Positions 26,143 through 37,031 are shown, numbered from the stretch's first letter. The stretch: 64,000 nt of DNA from Myxococcales bacterium (GCA_016191815.1 JACPVI010000039.1:1-64000), one strand, 5' to 3'. Numbers and translations: made by a program. The notes: a model not told the origin generated them from the letters alone.

Positions 26143-26258
26143 GCCGGGCGCCGCCCGCTCATCCCGCCTTGGGGAGCGGGCCGGCTCAATCGTGATGATC
26201 TCTCCCGGCGCCGAGCTAGTATCCGCCCGCCCTCGGAGCACCCCATCAAGGAGCGAAC

Positions 26259-27554
<1,296 letters not shown>

Positions 27555-27650
27555 GCGGCTCCGTTCGGCCCCGAGCATTGGGCGTTGAGCGCGCACTTCG
27601 CCGGGAGTAGAGGAGCACTCGGCGTTGGACCCCTTCCTGTCGAGGACACC

Positions 27651-28586
27651 ATGGGCAAGAAGAAGATCGGACTCATCGGCGGCGGGCAGATCGGCGGCAA
27701 CCTGGCGCTGCTCTGCGTGCAGAAGCAGCTCGGCGACGCGGTGCTCTTCGACATCCCCCAGGCCGAGGGGCTGGTGAAGGGCAAGGCGCTGGACATCAAC
27801 CAGCTCTCCGCGGTCGATGGCTACGACTGCCGCGTCACCGGCACCACCGACTGGAAGCAAGTAGCCGGCTCCGACGTGGTGATCATCACCGCCGGGGTGC
27901 CGCGCAAGCCGGGCATGAGCCGCGAGGATCTGCTCGAGGTCAACCTCAAGATCATGAAGGACGTCGCGGCCAACATCCGCACCCACTGCCCGGACGCCTT
28001 CGTGATCAACGTCGCCAACCCGCTCGACGCGATGGTGTACGCGCTGCACAGGATCACCGGCTTCAAGAAGAGCCAGGTGGTCGGCATGGCGGGCGTGCTC
28101 GACACCTCGAGATTCAAGTGCTTCGTGGCCGACGCCTTGGGCTGCTCCATTCGCGACGTGGAGGCCCTGGTGCTCGGCGGGCACGGCGACGACATGGTGC
28201 CGCTCATCCGCCTGGCCTCGGTGGGAGGCGTTCCCCTCACCAAGCTTCTGCCGAAGGAGAAGATCGACGCCATCGTGAAGCGCACCCGCGAGGGCGGCGC
28301 CGAGCTGGTCGCGCTCTACAAGACAGGGTCGGCGTACTTCGCTCCGGCGGCCACCTCGATCGCGATGGCCGAGAGCTACCTGCTCGACCGGAAGCGGGTA
28401 CTCCCTTGCGCCGCGCTGCTCGAGGGCGAGTACGGCATCAAGGGCTGCTTCATGGGCGTGCCGGTGCAGATCGGCGCCGGCGGAGTAGAGAAGGTCTACG
28501 AGCTGGACCTCTCGCCCGAGGAGCGCGCCGAGCTGGAGAAGTCCTTCCAGTCGGTGAAGAAGACCGTCGACTCGGTGAAGCTCTAG
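27651..28586 (+). CDS. mdh: Malate dehydrogenase (LDH-like type)
   Basis: This 311-residue enzyme oxidises malate to oxaloacetate. The NAD motif is KIGLIGGGQIGGN, the substrate-loop arginines lie in AGVPRKPGMSREDL, and the catalytic histidine is in LGGHGDDMVPL. The active-site loop arginine (PRK) favours malate over lactate. It is 97 nt downstream of icd and directly abuts the next lipoprotein (no gap after TAG), so both are probably in one transcript. Confidence 0.95.
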   Translation: MGKKKIGLIGGGQIGGNLALLCVQKQLGDAVLFDIPQAEGLVKGKALDINQLSAVDGYDCRVTGTTDWKQVAGSDVVIITAGVPRKPGMSREDLLEVNLKIMKDVAANIRTHCPDAFVINVANPLDAMVYALHRITGFKKSQVVGMAGVLDTSRFKCFVADALGCSIRDVEALVLGGHGDDMVPLIRLASVGGVPLTKLLPKEKIDAIVKRTREGGAELVALYKTGSAYFAPAATSIAMAESYLLDRKRVLPCAALLEGEYGIKGCFMGVPVQIGAGGVEKVYELDLSPEERAELEKSFQSVKKTVDSVKL

Positions 28587-28874
28587 GTGAGACGGCTCGC
28601 CATCGCCGCGGCGCTGGTCGCCGGAGCCTGCGTGACCCCGCGGGAGCTGTTGCTCCAGCGGGCCGCCTTCGACCTCGAGTGCCCGCAGCCGTCGCTCACC
28701 GTGACCGAGCTGGGGTTCGGGCTCAACGCGCCGCACGGAGTGAGCGGATGCGGAAAGAAGGCGACCTATGTCCGCGACCCGGCGACAGGACAGTGGATCC
28801 TGAACTCGCCGACCACCGTCAGGGAGCGCCCCGAGGAAAGCCCTGAGGCCGCCCGGAGCCCGGCCCAGCTGTAG
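28587..28874 (+). CDS. Small lipoprotein of unknown function
   Basis: This 95-residue lipoprotein has a GTG start immediately after the mdh stop and a lipobox LVAGAC. The core has CPQPSLTVTELGFGLNAPHG and VSGCGKKATYV, with two cysteines that could pair. This ECP ... GVSGCGKKATYV arrangement recurs in small myxobacterial lipoproteins, but no function is known. Translational coupling to malate dehydrogenase is probable. Confidence 0.78.
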   Translation: MRRLAIAAALVAGACVTPRELLLQRAAFDLECPQPSLTVTELGFGLNAPHGVSGCGKKATYVRDPATGQWILNSPTTVRERPEESPEAARSPAQL

Positions 28875-28894
28875 TCGCCGGTGAGGTAGGGCGG

Positions 28895-29473
28895 GTGTAT
28901 GTTCACAGCGTGCTCGACACCAGCCGCATCGCCCCGGAACGTTTCCGCCCAATTCGGCGCTCCGAGTACGACCGCATGGTCGACCTTGGGCTGTTTGATG
29001 GCGAGCGGGTAGAGCTGCTCCAGGGGGTCTTGGTCCAGATGAGCCCGCAGGGGGCCGCACACGCGCACGCCGTACGGCGACTCATGGCGACGCTCGTACC
29101 CGTGCTGGCTGGCCGGGCGATCGTCCAAGCGCAGCTTCCTCTCGCGGCCTCTGAGGAATCGGTGCCCGAGCCCGACCTCGCCGTGGTTCCCCTCGGGGAC
29201 TATTCGCGATCGCACCCCTCCAGCGCGAATTGGGTCATCGAGGTGGCGGATTCCTCGATCCAGAAGGACCGCTACGTGAAGTCGGAGATCTACGCCGCCG
29301 CCGGAGTGCCGGAATACTGGCTGGTGGATCTGATGGAGCGGACCGTGGAGGTTCGCACCGCACCCTCCGGCGGGCGCTACACCCACCTCACCACCCACCG
29401 CGCGGGAGAGACGCTGAGCCCTGCCGCCTTCCCGGACGTGAAGATCGACCTCGGAGAGATTCTGCCCTCCTGA
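28895..29473 (+). CDS. Uma2-family (DUF820) putative endonuclease
   Basis: This 192-residue protein has the PD-(D/E)XK layout of Uma2 proteins: GERVELLQGVLVQMSPQG, VPEPDLAVV (catalytic Asp), VIEVADSS (catalytic Glu) and YAAAGVPEYWLVDL. Despite the nuclease fold, cellular roles of the family are unclear; copies are numerous in cyanobacteria and myxobacteria. The GTG at 28895 is one of two close GTG starts (the other at 28910). It interrupts the TCA block between mdh and sdhC and probably has no metabolic role. Confidence 0.83.
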   Translation: MYVHSVLDTSRIAPERFRPIRRSEYDRMVDLGLFDGERVELLQGVLVQMSPQGAAHAHAVRRLMATLVPVLAGRAIVQAQLPLAASEESVPEPDLAVVPLGDYSRSHPSSANWVIEVADSSIQKDRYVKSEIYAAAGVPEYWLVDLMERTVEVRTAPSGGRYTHLTTHRAGETLSPAAFPDVKIDLGEILPS

Positions 29474-29507
29474 GCGCCGGCCTCGTCCTGTCACCTCAAA
29501 AGATCTC

Positions 29508-29536
29508 TTTTCGGCCACGACTCGCTCGGGTATAGG
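29508..29536 (+). promoter_or_regulatory. Possible sdh promoter
   Basis: A clear -10, TATAGG (29531-29536), lies 29 nt before the sdhC ATG, leaving room for a GAGGTGA ribosome site. The -35 is weak (TTTTCG at 29508-29513, spacing 17). Confidence 0.35.
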
Positions 29537-29565
29537 CGCGACCAACCAGCGAGGTGACCAACCGT

Positions 29566-30303
29566 ATGGCCGAGGCCTTGGCCGCAGAGCAACCGAGTGA
29601 GCACGAACGCTCGTTCCTCTGGAGGCGCCTGCACTCACTCTCGGGCGTCCTGCCGATCGGCGCGTTCCTGCTGTACCACATCTACGAGAACATGACCGCC
29701 CTGCGTGGGCCCGCCGTCTACAACGAGATGGTGAGCCACGTGAACACCATGCTCCCTCGCCCTTACTTCTATGGGCTGGAGCTGGCGGTGATCGTGCTGC
29801 CGATCCTCTTCCACGCTCTCTATGGCATCCACATCGCCGCCACCGGGCGACCCAACGTCGGCCGCTACGGCTACCCCTCGAACTGGGCGTACTGGGCGCA
29901 GCGGGTGAGCGGCTACGTGGCCTTCCTCTACCTCATCGTCCACGTCGGGGTGCTCCGGCTGATCGTCACCTTGGCGGGAGTGCACCTCGCCCCCTACGAG
30001 GGGCCCGCCCACGGCCAGCTCGATCTCGTCACCTACGCCGACGTGGCGGCGCACTTGGGAAACCCGACCCACGCCTTCGTCAGCAGCCCACTGGCCGGCA
30101 ATCACATGTTCGCCATCTACCTGGTGGGCACGGTGCTGACCATCTGGCACTTCACCAACGGCCTCCTCGGCTTCTGCTGGACCTGGGGCCTGTCGGTCGG
30201 CCGGGTGGCGCAGATGCGGGTGCGCTGGCTCTCCTGGCTTCTCTTCTTCGCCCTCTCCGCGGCGACCTTGCACATCCTCTTCGTGATGCGGTTCGGGGAC
30301 TGA
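29566..30303 (+). CDS. sdhC: Succinate dehydrogenase cytochrome b subunit (five-helix type)
   Basis: This 245-residue integral membrane anchor has about five transmembrane helices and candidate heme-ligand histidines in FLLYHIYE, FHALYGIHI, LIVHVGV and TIWHFTNG. One large anchor with two hemes is the class B type seen in Bacillus and Bacteroides, which usually works with menaquinone. The start ATG 29566 follows GAGGTGA; an upstream in-frame GTG at 29554 overlaps that site. The order sdhC-sdhA-sdhB matches Bacillus. Confidence 0.92.
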   Translation: MAEALAAEQPSEHERSFLWRRLHSLSGVLPIGAFLLYHIYENMTALRGPAVYNEMVSHVNTMLPRPYFYGLELAVIVLPILFHALYGIHIAATGRPNVGRYGYPSNWAYWAQRVSGYVAFLYLIVHVGVLRLIVTLAGVHLAPYEGPAHGQLDLVTYADVAAHLGNPTHAFVSSPLAGNHMFAIYLVGTVLTIWHFTNGLLGFCWTWGLSVGRVAQMRVRWLSWLLFFALSAATLHILFVMRFGD

Positions 30304-30306
30304 ACC

Positions 30307-32172
30307 ATGGCAGATGCACGATTCACCGTGGTCGGCGGCGGCCTCGCCGGCCTGATGACGGTCATCAAGCTCGCCGAGGCCGGACAGAAGGTCGACGTCT
30401 TCTCCATCGTCCCGGTGAAGCGCTCCCACTCGGTCTGCGCCCAGGGAGGGATCAACGGGGCGGTCAACACCAAGGGCGAGGGGGACCACCCCGACATCCA
30501 CGTCAAGGACACCTTGCGGGGAGGCGACTTCCTCGCCGAACAGACCTCGGTGAAGGGCATGTGCTACGCCGCGCCGGGGATCATCTACCTGCTCGACCGC
30601 ATGGGGGTCACCTTCAACCGCACCCCCGAGGGGCTCCTGGACTTCCGGCGCTTCGGCGGGACGCTCTACAACCGCACCGCCTTCGCGGGCGCCACCACCG
30701 GCCAGCAGCTCCTCTACGCGCTCGACGAGCAGGTCCGCCGCTACGAGGTGCAGGGCCTGGTGCAGAAGTACGAGTACTGGGAATGGCTGGGCACGGTGCG
30801 CGACGAGGGCGGCCGCTGCGTCGGCTCGGTGGCGATGGACCTCAACACGATGGAGATCCGCGCCTTCCCCGCCGAGGCGGTGATGCTGGCCACCGGGGGC
30901 CCAGGGATCATCTTCGGCCGCTCCACCAACTCGGTGATCAACACCGGCACCGCCGCGGGCCGCGCCTACCTCGAGGGCGCTACTTACGCCAATGGGGAGT
31001 TCGTCCAGGTGCACCCCACCTCCATCCCCGGCGAGGACAAGCTCCGGCTGATGAGCGAGTCCGTCCGCGCCGAGGGCGGGCGCGTGTGGGTGCCGAAGAA
31101 GAAGGGCGACACCCGCGCGCCGAAGGACATTCCCGAGTCCGAGCGCTGGCACTTCCTCGAGGAGAAGTACCCCAAGTACGGAAACCTGGTGCCCCGCGAC
31201 GTGGCGACCCGGGAGATCTTCCACGTCTGCCGCGACCTCGGACTGGGCCTGGGCGGGAAAGACGGCGTCTACCTCGACGTCACCCACATCCCGGCCAAGG
31301 TGCTCGACGCGAAGATCAAGGGAGTGATGGAGATCTACGAGAAGTTCGTCGGCGAGGACCCGCGCGTCACGCCGATGGTGATCTTCCCGGGGATGCACTA
31401 CTCGATGGGCGGGCTGTACGTGCAGTTCCAACCGGGCAAGAACCTGGAGCCGGAGCCCGCCCACCCGAAGAACCAGGCCACCACCGTCCCCGGGCTGTAC
31501 GCCGGAGGCGAGGTCGACCACGCCTACCACGGCGCCAATCGGCTCGGAGCGAACTCGCTGCTCTCCTGCATCTACGCGGGAATGATCGGCGGGCCGGCGA
31601 TGGTGTCCTACTCGAAGTCCAGCGGGCAGAAGGCCGCCGCTCCGAAGCACTTCGAGGCCGCGCGCAAGGTCTGGCAGGAGCGAATCGAACAGCTCCGCAA
31701 GATGGAGGGTCCCGAGAACCCCTACCGCATCGCCCGCGAGCTGGGCGAGCTGATGACCGAGAACGTCACGGTGGTTCGCACCAACGACAAGCTCCGGAAG
31801 ACGATCGAGAAGCTGGCCGAGCTGAAGGACCGGTGGAAGCGGGTGAACGCCCTCGACAGCTCGAACAACGCGAACCGCTCGCTCTCGTTCGTGAACCAGC
31901 TGTGGAACATGCTGGAGCTGGCCCACGTGATCGCCAAAGGCGCGCTCCTGCGCGACGAATCCCGCGGCGCGCACTACAAGCCGGACTTCTCCCTGCCTGA
32001 GCCGAAGACCAACGATCCCCGCGAGGATCCCGAGTGGATGAAGCTCTGGCAGATCCGCCACGAGAAGTGGGCCAAGACCACGCTCGCCTCCTACAAGGAA
32101 GGAGAGCCGCAGATCTCCTACGAGGACATCCCCACCCCGGTGCTCCAGCCGGAGCCTCGCTGGTACGCCTGA
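30307..32172 (+). CDS. sdhA: Succinate dehydrogenase flavoprotein subunit
   Basis: SdhA (621 aa) oxidises succinate to fumarate with covalent FAD. The FAD motif FTVVGGGLAGLMTVIKLAE opens the protein; the FAD-linked histidine lies in KRSHSVCAQGGINGAVN. Catalytic segments include QVHPTSIPGE, HYSMGGLYVQF and the GEVDHAYHGANRLGANSL binding region. It is 4 nt after sdhC and 12 nt before sdhB, an evident operon. Length and motifs match the Bacillus-type enzyme. Confidence 0.96.
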   Translation: MADARFTVVGGGLAGLMTVIKLAEAGQKVDVFSIVPVKRSHSVCAQGGINGAVNTKGEGDHPDIHVKDTLRGGDFLAEQTSVKGMCYAAPGIIYLLDRMGVTFNRTPEGLLDFRRFGGTLYNRTAFAGATTGQQLLYALDEQVRRYEVQGLVQKYEYWEWLGTVRDEGGRCVGSVAMDLNTMEIRAFPAEAVMLATGGPGIIFGRSTNSVINTGTAAGRAYLEGATYANGEFVQVHPTSIPGEDKLRLMSESVRAEGGRVWVPKKKGDTRAPKDIPESERWHFLEEKYPKYGNLVPRDVATREIFHVCRDLGLGLGGKDGVYLDVTHIPAKVLDAKIKGVMEIYEKFVGEDPRVTPMVIFPGMHYSMGGLYVQFQPGKNLEPEPAHPKNQATTVPGLYAGGEVDHAYHGANRLGANSLLSCIYAGMIGGPAMVSYSKSSGQKAAAPKHFEAARKVWQERIEQLRKMEGPENPYRIARELGELMTENVTVVRTNDKLRKTIEKLAELKDRWKRVNALDSSNNANRSLSFVNQLWNMLELAHVIAKGALLRDESRGAHYKPDFSLPEPKTNDPREDPEWMKLWQIRHEKWAKTTLASYKEGEPQISYEDIPTPVLQPEPRWYA

Positions 32173-32184
32173 GAGCCAAAGGCC

Positions 32185-32988
32185 ATGGAAACAAGAACCG
32201 CAGGCGGAAGGACCCACGTCCACTTCAAGATCTGGCGGCAGGAGACGACCGATCACGAAGGCCGATTCGAGGAATTCAAGGTGCCCTACGCCAAGGGCGC
32301 GAACGTGATCTCCTGCCTGATGGAGATCCAGCGGAACCCGGTGACCGCGGAGGGCAAGCGCACCACCCCGGTGGTGTGGGACTCGAACTGCCTGGAGGAG
32401 GTCTGCGGCAGCTGCACCGTGAACATCAACGGCCGGGTCCGGATGGCGTGCTCCAGCCTGGTGGACCACCTCGCCGAGCCGATCGTGCTCGAGCCTTTGC
32501 AGAAGTTCCCCCTGGTGCGGGACCTCGCGGTTGACCGCTCGCGGATGTTCGACGCCTTGAAGCAGGTGACGGCGTGGCTGAACATCGACGGCACGCACGA
32601 TCTCGGGCCCGGCCCGCGCCAGTCCCAGGGCGACCAGGCGGTGATGTACGTGCTCTCCACTTGCATGACCTGCGCGTGCTGCCTGGAAGCCTGCCCCCAG
32701 GTGCAACTCGGAAACGCCTTCATGGGCGCAGCCGCCATCAGCCAGGCGCGGCTGTTCAACATGAACCCCAGCGGGAAGATGAACGCCGACGACCGCCTGT
32801 CGGGCCTGATGGAGCGCGGCGGCGTCCAGGACTGCGGCAAGGCCCAGAACTGCGTAGAGGTCTGCCCCAAGGAGATTCCTCTCACCACCTCGATCGCGGC
32901 GATGAACCGCGAGGTGACGAAGCTCCTCTTCCGGCGGATTCTCTCGCTGGACTTGCCCTCCGCGCGCGCCGCCGCCGGCCCCGGCTAG
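32185..32988 (+). CDS. sdhB: Succinate dehydrogenase iron-sulfur subunit
   Basis: SdhB (267 aa) carries electrons from FAD to quinone. The 2Fe-2S ligands are in NCLEEVCGSCTVNINGRVRMAC, the 4Fe-4S cluster in STCMTCACCLEACPQ and the 3Fe-4S cluster in CGKAQNCVEVCPKEI. The ligand set is complete. The short Ala/Pro tail is not conserved. It completes the sdhCAB operon. Confidence 0.96.
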   Translation: METRTAGGRTHVHFKIWRQETTDHEGRFEEFKVPYAKGANVISCLMEIQRNPVTAEGKRTTPVVWDSNCLEEVCGSCTVNINGRVRMACSSLVDHLAEPIVLEPLQKFPLVRDLAVDRSRMFDALKQVTAWLNIDGTHDLGPGPRQSQGDQAVMYVLSTCMTCACCLEACPQVQLGNAFMGAAAISQARLFNMNPSGKMNADDRLSGLMERGGVQDCGKAQNCVEVCPKEIPLTTSIAAMNREVTKLLFRRILSLDLPSARAAAGPG

Positions 32989-33069
32989 CTGCCCGGCGGT
33001 ACGGAAAACGCCGCGACAAGGCCGCCCGGTCGCGGTAAGAGAACTGGCTGCACCTCGCCAAGGGACACC

Positions 33070-34236
33070 ATGAAAATCCACGAGTACCAGGCGAAGGAGA
33101 TCCTGAAGAAGTATGGGGTCCCGGTGCCGCGCGGCGCCCTGGCCCGGACGCCGGAGGAGGCCGAGCGGGCGGCCTCGTCGCTCATGACGAAGGTGGTGGT
33201 GGTGAAGGCCCAGATCCACGCCGGCGGACGCGGCAAGGGCGGGGGGGTGAAGCTCGCCCGGAGCCCGGCCGAGGCGAAGGAGCTCGCCTCGAAGATGCTG
33301 GGGATGATGCTGAAGACGCACCAGACCGGCCCAGAGGGAAAGAAGGTGCGCAAGCTGTACATCGAGGAGGGGCTGGAGATCGCGCGGGAGCTCTACCTGG
33401 GCGTCACGCTCGACCGCGCCTCCTCGCGCGTCACCTTCATGGCATCCTCCGAGGGAGGGGTGGAGATCGAGGAGGTGGCCGCCAAGCACCCGGAGAAGAT
33501 CCTCAAGGAGGCGGTCGACCCCGCGGTGGGCTTTTTGGACTTCCAGGGACGGAAGCTCGGGTTCGGCCTCGGGCTCGCTCCCGAGGCGGCGGGGAAGCTG
33601 GCCGGCTTCTGCAAGGCGCTCTACCGCGCCTACCTGGAGACCGACGCCTCGCTGGCGGAGATCAACCCGCTGGTGGTGCTCAAGGACGGCTCGGTGCTGG
33701 CGCTGGACGCGAAGATGAGCTTCGACGACAACGCGCTCTTCCGCCACCCGGAGCTCGTCGAGCTGCGCGACGTCGACGAGGAGGATCCGCGCGAGGCGGA
33801 GGCCAAGGAGCACGACCTCGCCTACATCGCGCTGGACGGCGACATCGGCTGCATGGTGAACGGGGCCGGGCTGGCGATGGCGACCATGGACACCATCAAG
33901 CTGGTGGGCGGCGAGCCGGCCAACTTCCTGGACGTGGGCGGAGGCGCCTCGCGCGAGAAGGTCACCGAGGCCTTCAAGCTCATCCTGGCGGACCCGAAGG
34001 TAAAGGCGGTGCTGATCAACATCTTCGGCGGGATCATGAAGTGCGACGTGATCGCCGAGGGAGTCGTCGAGGCGGCCAAGGTGGTGAACCTCCGTGTGCC
34101 GCTGGTGGTGAGGCTCGAAGGCACCAACGTGGAAAAGGGCAACGCGCTCCTCAAGGCGTCGGGGCTCCCGATCATCCCGGCGGAGAATCTGAGGCAGGCC
34201 GCGGAGAAGGCGGTGGCCGCCGCCCGGAAGGGCTAG
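33070..34236 (+). CDS. sucC: Succinyl-CoA synthetase beta subunit
   Basis: SucC (388 aa) makes ATP or GTP from succinyl-CoA together with SucD. It starts [20 protein letters not shown] and has ATP-grasp motifs ([29 protein letters not shown]) and the C-terminal [16 protein letters not shown]. The length is standard. The GTG or ATG choice is clear, with ATG 33070. Unusually, a small lipoprotein gene starts directly after its stop and separates it from sucD. Confidence 0.96.
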   Translation: MKIHEYQAKEILKKYGVPVPRGALARTPEEAERAASSLMTKVVVVKAQIHAGGRGKGGGVKLARSPAEAKELASKMLGMMLKTHQTGPEGKKVRKLYIEEGLEIARELYLGVTLDRASSRVTFMASSEGGVEIEEVAAKHPEKILKEAVDPAVGFLDFQGRKLGFGLGLAPEAAGKLAGFCKALYRAYLETDASLAEINPLVVLKDGSVLALDAKMSFDDNALFRHPELVELRDVDEEDPREAEAKEHDLAYIALDGDIGCMVNGAGLAMATMDTIKLVGGEPANFLDVGGGASREKVTEAFKLILADPKVKAVLINIFGGIMKCDVIAEGVVEAAKVVNLRVPLVVRLEGTNVEKGNALLKASGLPIIPAENLRQAAEKAVAAARKG

Positions 34237-34854
34237 ATGGGCGTCCCGGAAACCGGCACGGCTTGCTCACGGACCTCCGGCGAGGTCCGGGCGCAAGCCC
34301 GAGGTCGGCCCTTTCGATCGCTGGGCCTGATTGCCGCGCTGCCGCTCGCGGCTTCTTGCGGGGGCCCGCCGCACCGCAAGGACGAGGCGCGCCTGTCGTA
34401 TCGCGCCGCCTTCACCGCCGAGCCCGGAGTCAACGCGAAGGTGATCTTCCCGTTCCCGAACGACGGGGCACAGCTCTCGGTGGAGCAGGGGCTCTCGGTG
34501 AGCGACGGCGGCACCGCGCGGCTGGAGAGCACTCCCGAGGGGATGGGTCTGGCTGTGGAAGGCAAGGGACAGGTGGAGGCGGCCTTCGCCCAGGAGCGGG
34601 TGAAGGGACTGCCGGCGGGCGAGGGCGTGCCGGAGGCGTCCGTGTCGAGGCCGGTGCCGGACGGGGGGACGGGCGACCGCTATTTCCGGGTGAACAAGGG
34701 TGGCTCGGCGTCGATCCAGGTCGACTTCGAGTATTCCGCCACGCGGGAGTGCGGGCCGATGTGCGGGGGCAAGCGCTCTTGGACCTACCGGGGCCCCGTC
34801 GGGCTGTCGCTGCAAGAGGTGCAGACGAGCTTCACCGAGGAGCGAGGACGATGA
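34237..34854 (+). CDS. Lipoprotein inserted between sucC and sucD
   Basis: This 205-residue product has a lipobox (LPLAASC) after an unusually long, Arg-rich leader of about 40 residues, so the true start may be internal. The mature protein is beta-rich, Gly/Val/Glu-rich, with two cysteines in [12 protein letters not shown] near the end. It abuts the sucC stop with no gap and overlaps sucD by ATGA, so it is fully embedded in the operon. I do not recognise the family. Confidence 0.75.
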   Translation: MGVPETGTACSRTSGEVRAQARGRPFRSLGLIAALPLAASCGGPPHRKDEARLSYRAAFTAEPGVNAKVIFPFPNDGAQLSVEQGLSVSDGGTARLESTPEGMGLAVEGKGQVEAAFAQERVKGLPAGEGVPEASVSRPVPDGGTGDRYFRVNKGGSASIQVDFEYSATRECGPMCGGKRSWTYRGPVGLSLQEVQTSFTEERGR

Positions 34855-35750
34855 GCATTCTGGTCAATCAAGACACCAAGGTCCTCTGTCAGGGAATCAC
34901 CGGCTCGGCGGGCTCCTTCCACGCCCGGCAGATGCTGGAGTACGGGACGAGGCTGGTGGCGGGAGTGGTGCCCGGGAAGGGCGGACAGTCCTTCGAGGGA
35001 AAGGTGCCGCTGTTCAACACCGTGGCCGAGGCGGTGAAGCAGACGGCCGCCAACGTCTCGGTCATCTTCGTGCCGCCGGCCCATGCGGCGGACGCCATCA
35101 TGGAGGCGGCGGACGCAAAGGTGGCGCTGATCGTCGCCATCACCGAGGGCATCCCGGTGAGCGACATGGTGAAGGTGAAGCGGTATCTCGCGGACAAGCC
35201 GGCGCGGCTGTTGGGCCCAAACTGCCCGGGTGTGATCACCCCGGGGGCGCGGTGCAAGATCGGGATCATGCCCGGCCACATCCACCGGCCGGGGCGGGTG
35301 GGAGTCGTCTCCCGCTCGGGCACCTTGACCTACGAGGCGGTGCACCAGTTGACCCAGCTCGGGCTCGGGCAATCCACCGCGGTCGGCATCGGCGGCGATC
35401 CGGTGAACGGCACCGACTTCGTCGATTGCCTCGAGCTGTTCAACGCCGACCCAGAGACGGACGCGGTGATCCTCATCGGGGAGATCGGTGGCAGCGCCGA
35501 GGAGCGCGCCGCGGAGTACATCGCGCGGAAGCTCCGCAAGCCGGTGGTGGCCTTCATCGCCGGGCAGAGCGCTCCGCCCGGCAAGCGGATGGGGCACGCG
35601 GGCGCGATCATCGCAGGCGGAAAGGGCACGGCGGCGGAGAAGATCCGGGCCTTGCAGGCGGCGGGCGTGGTGATCGCGCCTTCCCCGGCGGAGCTCGGGT
35701 CGACGCTGGAAGCGACGCTCAAGCGCGGGGCGGCGGCAAGCGCTCGCTGA
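34851..35750 (+). CDS. sucD: Succinyl-CoA synthetase alpha subunit
   Basis: SucD (299 aa) binds CoA and carries the phosphohistidine. The CoA motif [16 protein letters not shown] is near the start and the active-site histidine lies in [30 protein letters not shown] and [17 protein letters not shown] are intact. The ATG overlaps the stop of the lipoprotein gene. ndk follows 27 nt later; both enzymes handle nucleoside phosphates. Confidence 0.96.
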   Translation: MSILVNQDTKVLCQGITGSAGSFHARQMLEYGTRLVAGVVPGKGGQSFEGKVPLFNTVAEAVKQTAANVSVIFVPPAHAADAIMEAADAKVALIVAITEGIPVSDMVKVKRYLADKPARLLGPNCPGVITPGARCKIGIMPGHIHRPGRVGVVSRSGTLTYEAVHQLTQLGLGQSTAVGIGGDPVNGTDFVDCLELFNADPETDAVILIGEIGGSAEERAAEYIARKLRKPVVAFIAGQSAPPGKRMGHAGAIIAGGKGTAAEKIRALQAAGVVIAPSPAELGSTLEATLKRGAAASAR

Positions 35751-35777
35751 TCCGCTCACTCAAAGAGGGGAACCAGC

Positions 35778-36215
35778 ATGGGAATCGAGAGGACGCTGTC
35801 GATCATCAAGCCCGACGGGCTGCAGAAGGGGATCATCGGGAAGATCATCTCCCGGTTCGAAAAGGAGGGGCTCAAGCCGGTAGCCGCGCGGATGGCGTGG
35901 CTGTCGCAGAAGGAGGCCGAGGGGTTCTACGCGGTCCACCGCGAACGGCCCTTCTTCAAGGACCTGGTGGCCTTCATGACCTCGGGGCCGGCGCTGCTGA
36001 TGGTTTTGGAGGGCGAGAACGCCATCGCGAAGAACCGCGAGGTGATGGGAGCGACCGACCCGGCGAAGGCGGCCGCGGGCACCATCCGCAAGGACTTCGC
36101 CACCAGCGTTGAGAAGAACACCGTCCACGGCTCGGACAGCCCCGAGACCGCCAAGGGTGAGATCGCCTACTTCTTCCGGGACACGGAGATCTTCCCGTAC
36201 GCCTGGGCGCGTTAG
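35778..36215 (+). CDS. ndk: Nucleoside diphosphate kinase
   Basis: Ndk (145 aa) moves the terminal phosphate between NTPs and NDPs through a phosphohistidine, here in [12 protein letters not shown]. The N-terminal [13 protein letters not shown] and [14 protein letters not shown] are typical. AGAGGGGAACCAGC precedes the ATG. Being next to sucCD fits regeneration of GTP or ATP from substrate-level phosphorylation. Confidence 0.96.
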   Translation: MGIERTLSIIKPDGLQKGIIGKIISRFEKEGLKPVAARMAWLSQKEAEGFYAVHRERPFFKDLVAFMTSGPALLMVLEGENAIAKNREVMGATDPAKAAAGTIRKDFATSVEKNTVHGSDSPETAKGEIAYFFRDTEIFPYAWAR

Positions 36216-36234
36216 GGCGATCTCGGTTCGCCGC

Positions 36235-36585
36235 TCATGGAGGATCGAGCCTCAAGAACCAGCGCAAGCCCTCCTCGACCCTGCTCATGACATCGCGTGG
36301 GAGTACACCCACGCGCTCTACGAGGTCGGCCTTGTTCAGGGTTGCGACTTGCGAGGCGTTGGCGACTGTGGCTCGCGGCAGTCGCGTCGCCTTGCGGGAC
36401 AACAGCATGTTTCCCGGCGCGCTCGCGAGGTGCCGGTTGCTCGTCAGCGCGCAGACGACCACGGTGCTTAGCGCGCTGGCGTTGACCTCGTCACGCTGCA
36501 GCACCAGCGCCGGGTGTCGATAGCCGGGCTCGGACCCCTTCGGCTCCCCGAAGTCCGCCCACCAGATCTCGCCTCGACGGATCAC
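36235..36585 (-). CDS. mazF: MazF/PemK-family endoribonuclease toxin
   Basis: This 116-residue protein starts VIRRGEIWWADFGEPKGSE, with the family GEIWWADF motif and the conserved RHPALVLQ strand. VVVCALTSN supplies the catalytic Thr region. MazF toxins cut mRNA at short motifs and stop growth unless neutralised by MazE. The GTG start overlaps the antitoxin stop by 3 nt, as usual for such pairs. It is convergent with ndk, 19 nt away. Confidence 0.88.
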   Translation of the reverse strand: MIRRGEIWWADFGEPKGSEPGYRHPALVLQRDEVNASALSTVVVCALTSNRHLASAPGNMLLSRKATRLPRATVANASQVATLNKADLVERVGVLPRDVMSRVEEGLRWFLRLDPP

Positions 36586-36830
36586 TGGCGTCCCCGGAGG
36601 ATCGCCTTGGTCCGACCACGCATCGCCGCGGCGGTCGGATCGTCGGCGGGTTGGCCCCCGCGAGCGATGGCATCGTTCCATGCCCTCGTGGCGTCCTGGG
36701 GCTCCCGATGTGCGGCCACGAACTGCCGCGCCGCGAGCGCCAGGAGGCGGCTGCGCGAAAGGTGCATGCGCCGCGCGCAGTCCTCGATCGCGTCGAACAG
36801 GTCGTCGGGCAGGGAGATCGCCGTCTTCAT
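36582..36830 (-). CDS. mazE: Ribbon-helix-helix antitoxin of the MazEF pair
   Basis: This 82-residue protein has an N-terminal RHH domain (MKTAISLPDDLFDAIEDCAR, then MHLSRSRLLALAARQFV) and a disordered C-terminal part (DDPTAAAMRGRTKAILRGRQ) that would wrap the toxin. The ATG follows GGAGAT. A perfect 13-bp palindrome lies just upstream and is the likely autorepression site. The domain is RHH rather than the AbrB fold of classical E. coli MazE, as in many MazE-type antitoxins. Confidence 0.85.
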   Translation of the reverse strand: MKTAISLPDDLFDAIEDCARRMHLSRSRLLALAARQFVAAHREPQDATRAWNDAIARGGQPADDPTAAAMRGRTKAILRGRQ

Positions 36831-36846
36831 ATCTCCGACGGTATAA

Positions 36847-36859
36847 CTGGTATTACCAG
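36847..36859. promoter_or_regulatory. Palindromic operator of the MazEF operon
   Basis: CTGGTATTACCAG is a perfect 13-bp palindrome 16 nt upstream of the antitoxin ATG. On the minus strand it is followed by TTATAC, a possible -10 box, so binding would block transcription. An RHH dimer on such a palindrome is typical. Confidence 0.6.
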
Positions 36860-37031
36860 CTCGCAACTGCCCCGCTGAGCCCGTCAGGAGACCCCCGAGT
36901 CGTCAGGAGGCCAAGGGCCCAAACGTATGTGGGAGACTATGCGGACGAACGGCGGCGGAGTCAGACTCGGGTTTCGCCCTTTTCCGCCTGCTGCGGCCGG
37001 TCTCTCCGGGGCCGGGCATCGGTGCTCGGCT

